This document shows positions 38,010-48,619 of a stretch of 64,000 nt of DNA, one piece after another (positions within the stretch are counted from its first letter, which is position 1; each line of letters starts with the position of its first letter). The position numbers and the translations under genes were made by a program. The notes beneath the pieces are model-generated. The model searched no databases, was not told the origin of the DNA, and worked only from the letters and a program-made list of their open reading frames with translations. The DNA comes from Albula goreensis. Taxonomy: Eukaryota > Chordata > Actinopteri > Albuliformes > Albulidae. The DNA lies in assembly GCA_022829145.1 (NCBI GenBank), contig CM040746.1:5821184-5885183 (forward strand), in the 5' to 3' direction.

Positions 38010-38665
38010 AGTCTACAGTGGATTATCCAGCGTTGCATCAAGCCCTTTTACCTACAGTCTACAGAGTATCCAGCATTGCATCAAGCCCATTTACCAACAG
38101 TCTACAGAGTATCCAGCACTGCATTAAGCCCATTTACCTACAGTCTACAGTGGATTATCCAGCACTGCATCAAGCCCATTTACCTACAGTCTACAGAGTA
38201 TCCAGCACTGCATCAAGCCCATTTACCTACAGTCTACAGAGTATCCAGCACTGCATCAAGCCCATTTACCTACAGTCTACAGAGTATCCAGCACTGCATC
38301 AAGCCCATTTACCTACAGTCTACAGAGTATCCAGCACTGCATGAAGCCCGTTTACCTACAGTCTACAGAGTATCCAGCACTGCAACAGCACAGCACTGCA
38401 TCAAGCCCATTTACCTACAGTCTACAGAGTATCCAGCACTGCAACAGCACAGCACTGCATCAAGCCCTTTTATCTACAGTCTACAGAGTATCCAGCACTG
38501 CAACAGCACAGCACTGCATCAAGCCCGTTTACCTACAGTCTACAGAGTATCCAGCACTGCATCAAGCCCGTTTACCTACAGTCTACAGAGTATCCAGCAC
38601 TGCATCAAGCCCATTTACCTACAGTCTACAGAGTACCCAGCACTGCAACAGCACAGCACTGCATA
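38010..38665. repeat. 43-bp minisatellite with 60-bp variant units
   Basis: Units of ACCTACAGTCTACAGAGTAT plus CCAGCACTGCATCAAGCCCATTT. Some carry three extra bases (CAGTGGATTATCC), and four carry a 17-bp insertion (AACAGCACAGCACTGC-type). The unit has no stop codon in any forward frame, so it gives an open frame of more than 200 codons despite the period not being a multiple of three. This is not a gene. The unit resembles a segment of the LINE-like repeat at 48.25 kb. Confidence 0.95.
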
Positions 38666-39499
38666 GCTCTCACTCTTAACCTCCTATTCCTGCTGCCCCC
38701 CAGCCCTGCAGTCCCTCAGCCCTCACTCACTAATCTTACAGAGACCATCTTTCACAGCCAGCCAAATAAATACCTCCCCTTCAAGGAAAACAGAGAACAC
38801 CACGCAGCTTTTCCTGATGCGAACCGGAATGACATCACTCACGACGGGGGTCAGGACATTCCAAGCTCCACAGCTTTAATGTGCTCAAGGGAACAGCTGC
38901 CAGCTTTTTTCCAGACAGGACACTTTTACTAGAATTGTACACAAAGATTTTTTTAAAGTAAACCATTAAGACCGGTGAGAAAAGAGCTTTGACATTATTT
39001 ATGATATGAAATATCCCTTAATCTGTCTTGTAAGTGGATGGACATCATCTACACAGTAATTAGAGGATTTCAGAATCAGCTTGGTAATGTCTGAGGTCAG
39101 TGCTTTCATTTGCAAATATTTTAAGACAGCAATTTATCAAAACTATAAAAGAGAGAGCCCAGACTGAAAAGTGTAAAGTCCTAAGCAGGCAAGTGAAGTC
39201 ACATCCAGGGGTCTCTCAGTTGTCGTGTCTCTTTGACCCTTTACTCGCGGAGAAAGGATTTTCTGCCAAACAGAATGCAAAGTGTAGTCATGAAAGCTAA
39301 TTGAAGTCTTTCACATTGGGCAATGCTTTTGTCCACAAAAAGGAATGGAAGCGATTTCTAAGCCTTGCCATGCCACTTGCAGAGGAGCCACTCCCCACAT
39401 CTTTGTGTGGGGCCTCCAGGGGGATCACGCGGTATAGACACGTTTGGGAAGAAGATGTGAACCCTGCTACCCGGTTTTCAAGTCAACATTACCAACCAT

Positions 39500-39790
39500 G
39501 CCCAGAGGTCCACATTGACCAGGCAACAATTGGCCCAACCTCACCAGGGAATGATAGTGGGTAGCCCAGTTAAGAACATTTGTCTCGTTGCATCACTTTA
39601 GTGGCCACTAGTGGTTGACCGGTCACCTGAAGGTATAAGACTTGAGTCTGTTGTCTCCAAAGACATAGACAGGATGTAACTGGTGGCGTGTCTGCAGTGT
39701 GGAATGAAGTAAAGGGCTAGTCGTCACATGTTCACGGCCTCCTGCTGTTTTGGTAAGAGGGGGTTTCTGAATGAGGCTCAGGTCAGGGAG
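39500..39790 (+). mobile_element. tRNA-derived SINE body (family of 16.2 kb)
   Basis: Shows GGCAACAATTGGCCCAACCT and CACCAGGGAATG, then GGATGTAACTGGTGGCGTGT and CTGCAGTGTGGAATG, then CACATG. These match the minus-strand copy at 16200-16645. The tRNA-like head is not clear. It lies in apln intron 1, antisense to the gene. Confidence 0.6.
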
Positions 39791-40556
39791 AAAATAGGAG
39801 AAAAGTGTAAGGAGAATGAAGAAGTGTGACATCAGTGTACTGGCATCATTTTGAGTAAGTGGTACGTTTTCCTTGTCTTGAAAAGTTCATTTTTTATGTG
39901 ATGTGTTTTTCCAAATACCAGCCATTTCAGAATCCATATCGGGGATTATCTTGTTTTTTTGGGGCATATATTAATTATTTTCGGCACACATTCATTCGTT
40001 CATTCATTCATTTGCTCATTCAGGAGAAAGGCTTCAATGCATATTTGAACCTGTCATTCCCTCAGGGGGAATCCTGTAATCCTGTTGTTACCCCTTACAA
40101 TAGATGATAGGGGATTTATGGTAGTTTTCACAATATGTCTGTATTTGGCCCCTTTTTCCTTATCTGGAGGGCTTAATAAGAGTGAGAATTCACCTGGCAC
40201 AGGAGTACTCCAGAGGCTGACAGATATCCCTGAGGGGCTCCTCCTGGTCCACTGTGCGGACAGTCCGATTATGTAGGACGCCCTGCTACTGCACCCCATT
40301 CTCCTGTAATACAGTCAGTCCTGGGGAGCTCACCCTGCCATCTGATTAGTGCTGGCAGATTTCTTAGGGCAGATTTGATTGGCTAGACAATTTTCTCATT
40401 TCTCACGCCTGCCCCAAAGACTTGTGATCTGTCAGAAGCGGTAGCTTGCTTATAGCTTGTTGGTATGAGAAATTACTCAGACTCGTGTCTAGAGCACTGA
40501 GGCCCATTAAGCCCTAACCCAGCAGCCATTTCTCTCATGCCAATCTGACCCAACGG

Positions 40557-40560
<4 letters not shown>

Positions 40561-40589
<29 letters not shown>
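40561..40589. repeat. (CT)14 microsatellite
   Basis: Pure CT run of 29 bases in apln intron 1. Confidence 0.98.
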
Positions 40590-40593
<4 letters not shown>

Positions 40594-42044
40594 GGCCACA
40601 TTATAGCCCATTGCTGTGCATGTGGGATTACTTGTTTTTGGGAACCTTCACCTCAGTAAGTGTTCCTCTAATGATTGGGTATTGAGCGTTTGTGAGCTCA
40701 GACTTCAGACAGTATCCCGGCAAGGGTTCGATTTGCTGACTGACACCTTGGGGGTCTTGAGTAGAACATTTTTTGTGCAGCCAAGGTGGTTGAAGGGTTG
40801 TGTGTGAGACAGACTGGAAAACCATAGCACCATATGGAAGGGTAATCACATTTGTACCAAAACAGCATGGTGGACCGATCAGCCTTATCATTTTTCCTCT
40901 TTTATGGGGTGCTCTTGGAGCTTATGAGAGGTCTGGGACTCCCCAGATACCCATCAACAATCTCACCCTGTCCAATTCCATTTGGCTCAACTCTTCATGA
41001 AAACCTGCTTGTCTGTAAAGAAAACTTTCTCAGGCTGCAGTGAGCTATCAACCACTGCGCAGGACTCATTACTGCAGTGATAGAGCCTGCTATAGGATTC
41101 TAGCCCATCCAGCCACAGGAACAGCAAGAGTAATGAAAGCTGCTAAGCATAAGCCTGTCACAGTGATGAGGCAGGTGATGATGCATTACCTTATCTCGCC
41201 TGGGGGGAGGTTAGTCGGGCGGACTTGTTGTAACTGCTGGGAAATAAACTGAATGTCGGCTTGTTCTCAGCTCATCAGTCAATTTATTCCGGACACAAAC
41301 ATACTTCATGTTCAGGCAATTTAGTTAGTAGTAATGCTCTTCTGAAACGTTCTATTAGTGACACTGATTTGAACCAAATGTATTTGGCTGTGGACAGAAT
41401 AGTGCCCTGATTAGTTTACAGGAGTCTGTGATTGTCAGCTCAGCATAGCCTGACCTATCTTTTGGGTTTGTAAAACCTCATTCTCCACCAGGGGTGACTA
41501 GCTGAAGGCCTGTATCTCTATTTGTGGCTTAGAAGTTAATCTTTGTGGTCAATGTTTATCCATCTGTGGCCCAGCTACACCTCAAAAACAAAGAACATTT
41601 TACCCTTGTTTTGCATTTTAATTGGTGTCAGTATCAATACAGTGTGCTCACTTTTGGATCTCAGCTGACCTTGTGCCTCTTTGTTTGTGGATTAATGCTA
41701 ACAGGAGAGAGGCCCATGACAGAAGTATGGAGGACAGTATTCTCCCATGATCCCAGCAACTGTCATGTCATCTGACCTTGGAGGGCGGCTTTGTGTGCTC
41801 TCCACCGCCAAGAGCCCTTCTTTCCCTTGTCAATAATTCCCTAGTTAAAGTGTAATAAAATGGGAATTCCAGGAATGCCTCTATATTCCTGCTACTAAGA
41901 ATCCTAGAGTCTTGCAAAAGTAGAGAGAAATGCAGGGGATATATTTCAGGGTGTTAATTTCATAAATGCATTTTAGAAAGTGAACTACAAAAATAATTTC
42001 TGATTGAGTTCTGTCAGCACAACAGTAGGGCTTAGGTTAAAATT

Positions 42045-42255
42045 TGTCAAAGGCCCACTTGACTAATGCGCATATTTCCTATCCTGTCATCTGAACGTTT
42101 GGTAGCACAATTGATCAAAGCCTGAAAATGACAGTGGAAGCATAATTGTTTCACATGACCGCATGTATTACAGATGTGACATAACCATCCTGTTGATACA
42201 GTGACTGAGCAAATGAGGGACCATTACTTTGACAGCTAGTTCCATGAACTCCCCT
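42045..42255 (+). repeat. TTTAAAGGCC-family repeat, left-part copy
   Basis: Begins TCAAAGGCCCACTTGACTAA and contains AGTGACTGAGCAAATGAGGG and AGCTAGTTCCATGAACTCC. After this it runs directly into the LINE-like fragment. It lies in apln intron 1. Confidence 0.55.
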
Positions 42256-42510
42256 GGGATGCTTGATACAGTGCTGCATAGTCTCTGGACTGTAGGACTG
42301 ATGAGTGTAGATGGGCGGAATGAGCAGTTTTAGTCAATTTTAGTGTATTATTATTATGTTCTTAGAAGAGGAAAGGTCCCGTGAGCTGTGAGTTGGACTG
42401 GCTCCAGGCTAATGATGAATAGTCGATATCTCCTGTCTTATTCCTGGGTTCAGCTTCCCTCTGCTCCTCAGGTGCTATCCATTATGTTTCTCTTTTTCCC
42501 CTCCATATAC
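42255..42510 (+). mobile_element. LINE-3'-end-like repeat, plus copy of an inverted pair
   Basis: The core TGAGTTGGACTGGCTCCAGG, CTAATGATGAATAGTCGATA and TTATTCCTGGGTTCAGCTTC is repeated on the opposite strand at 48080-48236. By eye identity is about 93 percent over 135 bases, with one 8-base indel. The left part (CAGTGCTGCATAGTCTCTGG) extends the match to the segment from which the 43-bp array seems to derive. Confidence 0.6.
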
Positions 42511-44563
42511 CTCACTGTCCACTGTTCTCTGCATACCTGTATGCACTGTATAGCACCTCCGACAAGCCAGCCTCTATAAATTCCACTTTGAGTTTCTCCA
42601 GACGGCAGGGTTTGGGGTGGGGGGTGGTTTTGCGGGGAATTGCGCCTCCTTGGTGTGAGTTGCCTGTCGGCGGGGGTTGCCGACTGGGGTTGCTGTCTGC
42701 TGCAGCCGGACATCACAGCTGCCACCACTACCAAGCAGTGTGCACTAGATTCATTTGTTTAATAAATTTATAATAGAGGAGAGACATGTGTAACAGAACA
42801 TGTGTGTAGATGAGAGAGTGTGGATACATTTTTGGTATCCTAATGAAAAATGACAAATTGAATATACTGTAAAGTGTGAGAGAGTACATGGACACAGATA
42901 TAAATAATCTGTGTAGCAGAAGCAGCGCCCCCACAGCTAAACCCCTCCAGCCTCCAGCAGCTCTTCTTACTGCACACTCACCAAGATGGTGCATATCAGA
43001 CAGTCAAATGCAAGGTGAACCTAATCAAGCAACAGGTGAGTAACAAACATTTTCTGTAAAGGGATGTTATTTTAATGGGGCCAGGAAAAGGTGGATATTA
43101 TTATATACATATATACCGTTTTTCTTTCGCATTGTACACATACACACACTCTCACACTTTATGTACATACACAGCCATTTGAAAATATGTGCTACAGAAT
43201 ATTTGTTGAATATATCACATGAGATGTATGCCACTTACTTGACAGTTATTGCCCAGTCTATATACACTTCATTCTCTCCTGTTAGTCATTCTGACCAACT
43301 GCATTACTTATTGATTTATTGCACTCTTTTTTTATATGAAATATTCAGAAGATATCATTACTCCTTCCCTTCTCTTTTCCATTGCTATCCTCCTTCTTTT
43401 TCACTCTATCCCTGTATTTCTTCATCCTTTCGTGATGCAGCAAAATTAAATAAATAAACAAATACATACAAACTCTGGAAGCGGCCCTGTGCTCGTAAAC
43501 AAGCCACTGCCGCTCAGTGTGTAAATGAAAGCGGTGGCCTGGGACCAGGGGAATGGCTGGTAACCATGGTGAAGGGAGAGAGCAGCAGCACGCCACGGGT
43601 AGGCTGCCTCTCAGAGCCCCTGGTGGCCACGTCAGGAAATGCAGCGCATTCAGAGGGCATTGTACTGATTCTCAATTGCCCAAGGCATCAGTGGCCAGTG
43701 TCTGAGATGGGTCCGGTATAATTACCTACAGATTTATTTTTCTTACCCCTATAAAGATGAATAAAGAGTCCTCATTCACTAAAGTAACCTTAAAAAACGA
43801 CTGATCTGAAAGAGTATCGCTATGAGTTTTTCAATTACAGTGAGTTTTTCAGTTTCAAGGTAATAAGATAAGAACAGACTGATGTTTCTGAATCTCCCTG
43901 CTGGGTTGAAGCACATCTGGCACTCCTGTTTTGTGCTAAGGGCTCAAAGCCCAGTCCATAGAAAGCTCAGTTCCTTAGGTTGAAGACCTATTGAGGAAGC
44001 CTGGATGGGAGCTGTCAGCCATTTGAATAATAAAGCCCCTCTGTCCAGCAGCTGTGTCCTGTGCACGATCCACCTTTCATGCCTCCAATATACAGTTCAC
44101 ACCTTTTACAGCATTACAAGCTAATGGAGAGGAATAGCAGTACAGTAGTATGATGCACAAGTTTATAAGTTTATTGCGAAAAGCACAATTGCGTTCAGTA
44201 GCGTACAAGGTTTGAACACCTATGGAGGGCACCTAGTCATAATAATAGGCCTAAATACACAAAAAGATAATAAAGTTTCCGTCATGGGTTTAAAAGCTCT
44301 TCAAGCCCAAGCTCTAAAAGCCTTTCAAGCTGAGCACTCAAAACTCTCTCTTGCTCTACCATCCGAGTGAACACCATAACAATGATTGCTACAAGCAGAA
44401 ACACGTCAGCAAATGTTTCAGAGGGCAGTTTGAGGAAGTGATGTATTTGACAAAGACACATCTCTGCACTATTCTCTCCAGCACATCTTACGGTTTGTGT
44501 TTGAACTATGCCATTCTCTGACTCACCTTCACTGACTTGATCTGACTGGTAAGAAATTTTGTT

Positions 44564-44803
44564 GGTCTGTCCCTGCTCCGTTATGCTTGTCAGTAGGTCT
44601 GTCCCTGCTCCATTAAGCTCTTCAGTAGGTCTGTCCCTGCTCCGTAATGCTTGTCAGTAGGTCTGTCCCTGCTCCATTAAGCTCTTCAGTAGGTCTGTCC
44701 CTGCTCCGTAATGCTTGTCAGTAGGTCTGTCCCTGCTCCATTAAGCTCTTCAGTAGGTCTGTCCCTGCTTCATAATGCTCGTCAGTAGGTCTGTGGCTGC
44801 TCC
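44564..44803. repeat. 32-bp minisatellite, 7.5 copies, alternating types
   Basis: GGTCTGTCCCTGCTCC is followed alternately by GTAATGCTTGTCAGTA and ATTAAGCTCTTCAGTA. This gives a 64-bp higher-order period. It lies in apln intron 1. Confidence 0.95.
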
Positions 44804-46160
44804 TTGCTGCCTCAGTTTTTACAACATTGCACTCCTGGTATGAACTCCAGACTAGAGCAAACACACATCAAATCCTGCCACACAATGTTGCAAACTGCCT
44901 CAAGTGAACACACAACAGCACAATATTTTGTATGTTGAACATGAAGAGGTACAGTGGAGAGGTAGAAAAACTGGCATGAAAGGCTAATTGCGAGGGAACT
45001 TGGCGAAGTGTTGTGCTTAATCTGGACAGCCTCAAATACCAAGCTGAGTAAATGGATAGCAGGCTAAAGAATGTCCTGTGTATGGGGGGGATGTCTGCGA
45101 GGTGAATAAATAATGTAGCACAGTAACCCTCCTGGCTGGCATGTGTACTACGTCATGCAGGCACAAAGGGAGAGCTCCTGAGACTGTGCTGCTCAGAGGG
45201 GCTGGTACATCCACATGGGCAAGACAGCCTGGTCTTCCCTTCCACTTTCCCCCCTCCATCTCAGACTGAAGTGAAGTGTGCATCAGGGTGTGGCCAGTTA
45301 CATGTGTGTTCATGTGGTGCACCATATTATGTGTGAGAAGGCCTGGTGGTGTACTGGCTGTGTGCATGAATTGTGATACTCTGTTAATGAACGTGTCTGA
45401 GAAAGCCAATTTCTATGTGTTTGATGAGTGTGTGTGTGTTTGTGTTTGTGTCTCGATGTACACCCATACATCTGTGTGAGTATCAATATGCATGAATGTC
45501 TTAAATATGTTTGTGTGTGTGTTTGAGTGTGCTTGAGTTAGTGTATGTGCTTGGTCACCATAGACATGCATGTGTATGTGGGTATGTGTGTGGTCTCTAT
45601 AATAAGTCTACAAATGGGACTCCCCTGTTGGTCTCTAGATCCAATTCACTGTGATAATTTTGAAAAATACAGTCTGGGCAAACTATGGCTGAGGGTTTGG
45701 TGCCTCCTCCGCTCTCAGGCAGACCCACTACACCACCCACACACCCAGACTGCGGGATGCTCCCTCCAGGAAGAAAACACATAAGAGGATCAAGGGCATT
45801 CTACATGGAAAAAAATGCCTGTTATTCCCTGCTCAAATGCATTCCCAATGTACAGTGTAACGGCAGAGGACTGAGTAAGCCCGTCATGCTCCCCTGGATT
45901 AGCTCACCATTAGCGGAGAATGCTACTCTATTGGCATCAGTGCATTCAGATGTGCCCTCTCTGCATGCAGAATCAGCAGCCTCCATTCTGACTTATTCTC
46001 TTCCCTTTTACTGAAGGCTGGAGTCAGCTCTGCTGCTGCCGCTGCTGATCGTATGCCTACCAGTAACTCGGGTCCTTGGCAGAAGCTGGTACCGATTGCT
46101 TGCCGACTTTTCAGCCCACGTTTCCATGGCAGCAGCCATGAAAGGCGCTCAGTCAGGAGC

Positions 46161-46177
46161 AAAAAAAAAAAAAAAAA
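46161..46177. repeat. A17 homopolymer
   Basis: Seventeen adenines in apln intron 1. It could be the tail of a retroposed element, but no element is recognised upstream. Confidence 0.95.
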
Positions 46178-46734
46178 TGACATTGTCAATTCGGCATGGA
46201 TCAGGTTTCCCCCGGTTTACAAATTTCATGGCATGGGGCTTGAATCTGCGATGAGTCCCCACACCCTCTTTCTGGACTGGGTTGAGCCGAGCTGGGCTGG
46301 GCCAGGCTAACCCTTTCCCTGACCAGGGTCTTGGGGGGCCTGGCCCAGCCCTCACTGATGCTCTGTGGGGTTTGTTGTGGCTGTGACGAGTGTATTTTTA
46401 TGGCTGCTTCTCCCTGTTTGATATGCGGCTCTGTTGTGCGCTGTGATAATGCTGGGCCTGTGGTGAGATAAGAAGGCCAGCTTTGTGTGCTGCCACTCTG
46501 CACAGGAAGGGACAGTGCATGAAAACTCGCACCCACTGTCCCTGTTCAGACTTAACCCGTCGCTTCTCTCGGCACAGTGACATTATATCACATTACAGTC
46601 ATGTAGCAGGCATTCTTCTACAGGGTGGCATAAAATTCAGGAGAATATACATACATGCACTCGTTCAATTCATAAGAACAGTAGTGATAGGCCTGGCTAT
46701 CAGACCCAGACCTATATACAGCCAACTTTTCGGA

Positions 46735-46885
46735 TGGCAGTGTTGTGCAATGGTTTGTAACTCAGAGGCTGCAGAATCAATTCCCAGGTAAGGCCTTGCT
46801 ATTGTTATTATTGTATCCTTGAGTAAAGTGTAAGTCACTCTGGATCAGAGTATCTCTTAAATGACTCTAATATAATGTAAGTGTT
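46735..46885 (+). mobile_element. Fish tRNA-derived SINE with conserved tail
   Basis: The head has GATGGCAGTGTTGTGCAATG and the B-box-like GAATCAATTCCCAGG. The tail AAGTCACTCTGGATCAGAGT, ATCTCTTAAATGACT matches the GTCGCTCTGGATAAGAG / GCTAAATGACTG tail typical of many fish SINEs (recalled). It lies in apln intron 1, antisense to the gene. About 150 bp, moderately diverged. Confidence 0.6.
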
Positions 46886-48079
46886 CACATATATACTAAG
46901 AAAGCATGAACAGATGACCTATCCACTCTACATCCACTGCATTGTATGTCATGCTGAGCCCATGTATTGTTCCAAGGTTGTATAAGAGGCAAAGTAGAAC
47001 AAAATCAAAAAATCACTATCAGCAGATTGCTTTATGAAGGGGTGGGAATGGTCAATCGTAAATCGTAAGTTCCTATTGGCCAGGCCTGTGTGCTGCACTG
47101 CACTCAATTCAGTGGGCAAAACATGAGAGGTGAGATGTATTTCTTTCTCAGTTCAGCAGGACTGCTGACAAAATGAAAATATTCTCCCAAGGTATCCGCC
47201 AGCCACAGTAGGAGCTCTTCTGCTGGGTGCTACCAACATCCTCATTGATTGTTGGAGCCCCTCTTGACTTTCTACCAGCAGCTCAGCAGCACCCAAAGTG
47301 ATGCAAAGCCTGTCTCATCCCTATATGCTGAAAGGGAAGGGAGGTGCACAGACGGATGCCGCGTAGCACAGCAATAAACAGCTCCCTTGGGCTGCCGTGA
47401 CGTAGGCCCTGCTGTATTCCTGGCAGTACCCTAGCCTCGGGATCCCCCATCTCCTGAGACGGCATGGAGCGTCTCCAGTGGACTGTTTCCATGGGCAAGG
47501 CAATCAGCTGTGAACCCATCCTCCTGTCCTCTCTCAGCATGCTTCTTCCCCTTTGCTTGTAGGGATGACACAGTCATGGCATCACCTTCATTGATGCCAG
47601 TATAAAAACAAAGGGGAGGGGGGCTCTGCCAGTCATGGAATATGTTGGTAACAAGTAATAGAACAATGCTAGCAGATTAGTGGATACCTACTAGGGATCC
47701 TTTTGGTGTCCTTGTGAGCATTCAGGAAGTGGTATCCACCAGTCACTGCTGTTGTTACCAGTGTACTTTGAGATTAGAGTCAGGTGGTGCCATAACTATC
47801 TCATCTATTTTGCTATCAGTTTTAATGTGTAAGTATTAGTGCTCTGTCATATTTCAGATGGAATAGCTTTTTTTTGCAGTTAAATGGTTGTCTCAGGGAG
47901 TACACCTGTAAGGTGGGGTGACTGCATGAGTGAGACATGAGAACAGATCTCTCATTCCATGCAGTCTAAGGGAAGAGTATCATGCACTGTGTTAAGACTG
48001 CTCTGGAATTTAAATAGGGGTTAACTTGTCAGAAATGGTCCTTCATACAGGTATGAGAAAGAGAGTTGGAAGGTGAATG

Positions 48080-48560
48080 GCACAGGGGAAAAACACATAA
48101 AATGGATAGCACCTGAGGGAAGCTGAACCCAGGAATAAGACAGGAGCTATCGACTATTCATCATTAGCCTGGAGCCAGTCCAACTCATAGCTCACAGGAT
48201 CTTTTCTCTTCCAAGAACATATTTTTTAATGATGAGATTTGGCCCATCTAGGCTCATTTTTACCTACAATCCTGAGAGTATCCAGCACTTCTTTAAGCCT
48301 GGGCTTGACCACCCCAAGGATCTTTTCTGCTACTATACACGTAAGGAAGATATTCCATGCTCTAACAGCCCTTTGTGTAGGGGGAAAAAACTGCTGAAAT
48401 CTGTCCAAAATGTGCCAAAAATGTAGGTGTTGGTTTTCTCTTAAGGAGGACATCTTCAGTAGCACTGGCCTGGTTTTATTAAGTGCTGATATGAGATTTG
48501 AGAGTTTGGTTAATAACAGTGATGCAATGTACACCTACAAAACTTGGTTTGTGTTAGATT
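48080..48560 (-). mobile_element. LINE-like 3' end, minus copy of an inverted pair
   Basis: The minus-strand frame (about 48534-48226) has FFPPTQRAVRAWNIFLTCIV followed by KILGVVKPRLKEVLDTLR. This resembles the C-terminal RAV..WN.L...V..A.....FK..LD pattern of LINE ORF2 proteins. The 3' part (48236-48080) is the near-identical inverted partner of 42345-42510. The element is truncated and the family is not named. Confidence 0.45.
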
Positions 48561-48619
48561 TGTCTCTTGAGTTTTGCAGGTGCTGTGCTGTGAGCCTAGG
48601 GAAGAATAAACCATTTTAA

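Noticed and set aside
37868-38679. Open frames of up to 234 codons with repeated QSTEYPALHQ-like motifs
   Set aside because: The 43-bp unit has no stop in any forward frame, so a long frame arises automatically and shifts frame each unit. No coding constraint is visible.
40650-40740. tRNA-like B box (AGGGTTCGATTTGCTG)
   Set aside because: No matching A box at correct spacing and no cloverleaf could be drawn. At most it is an eroded SINE head.
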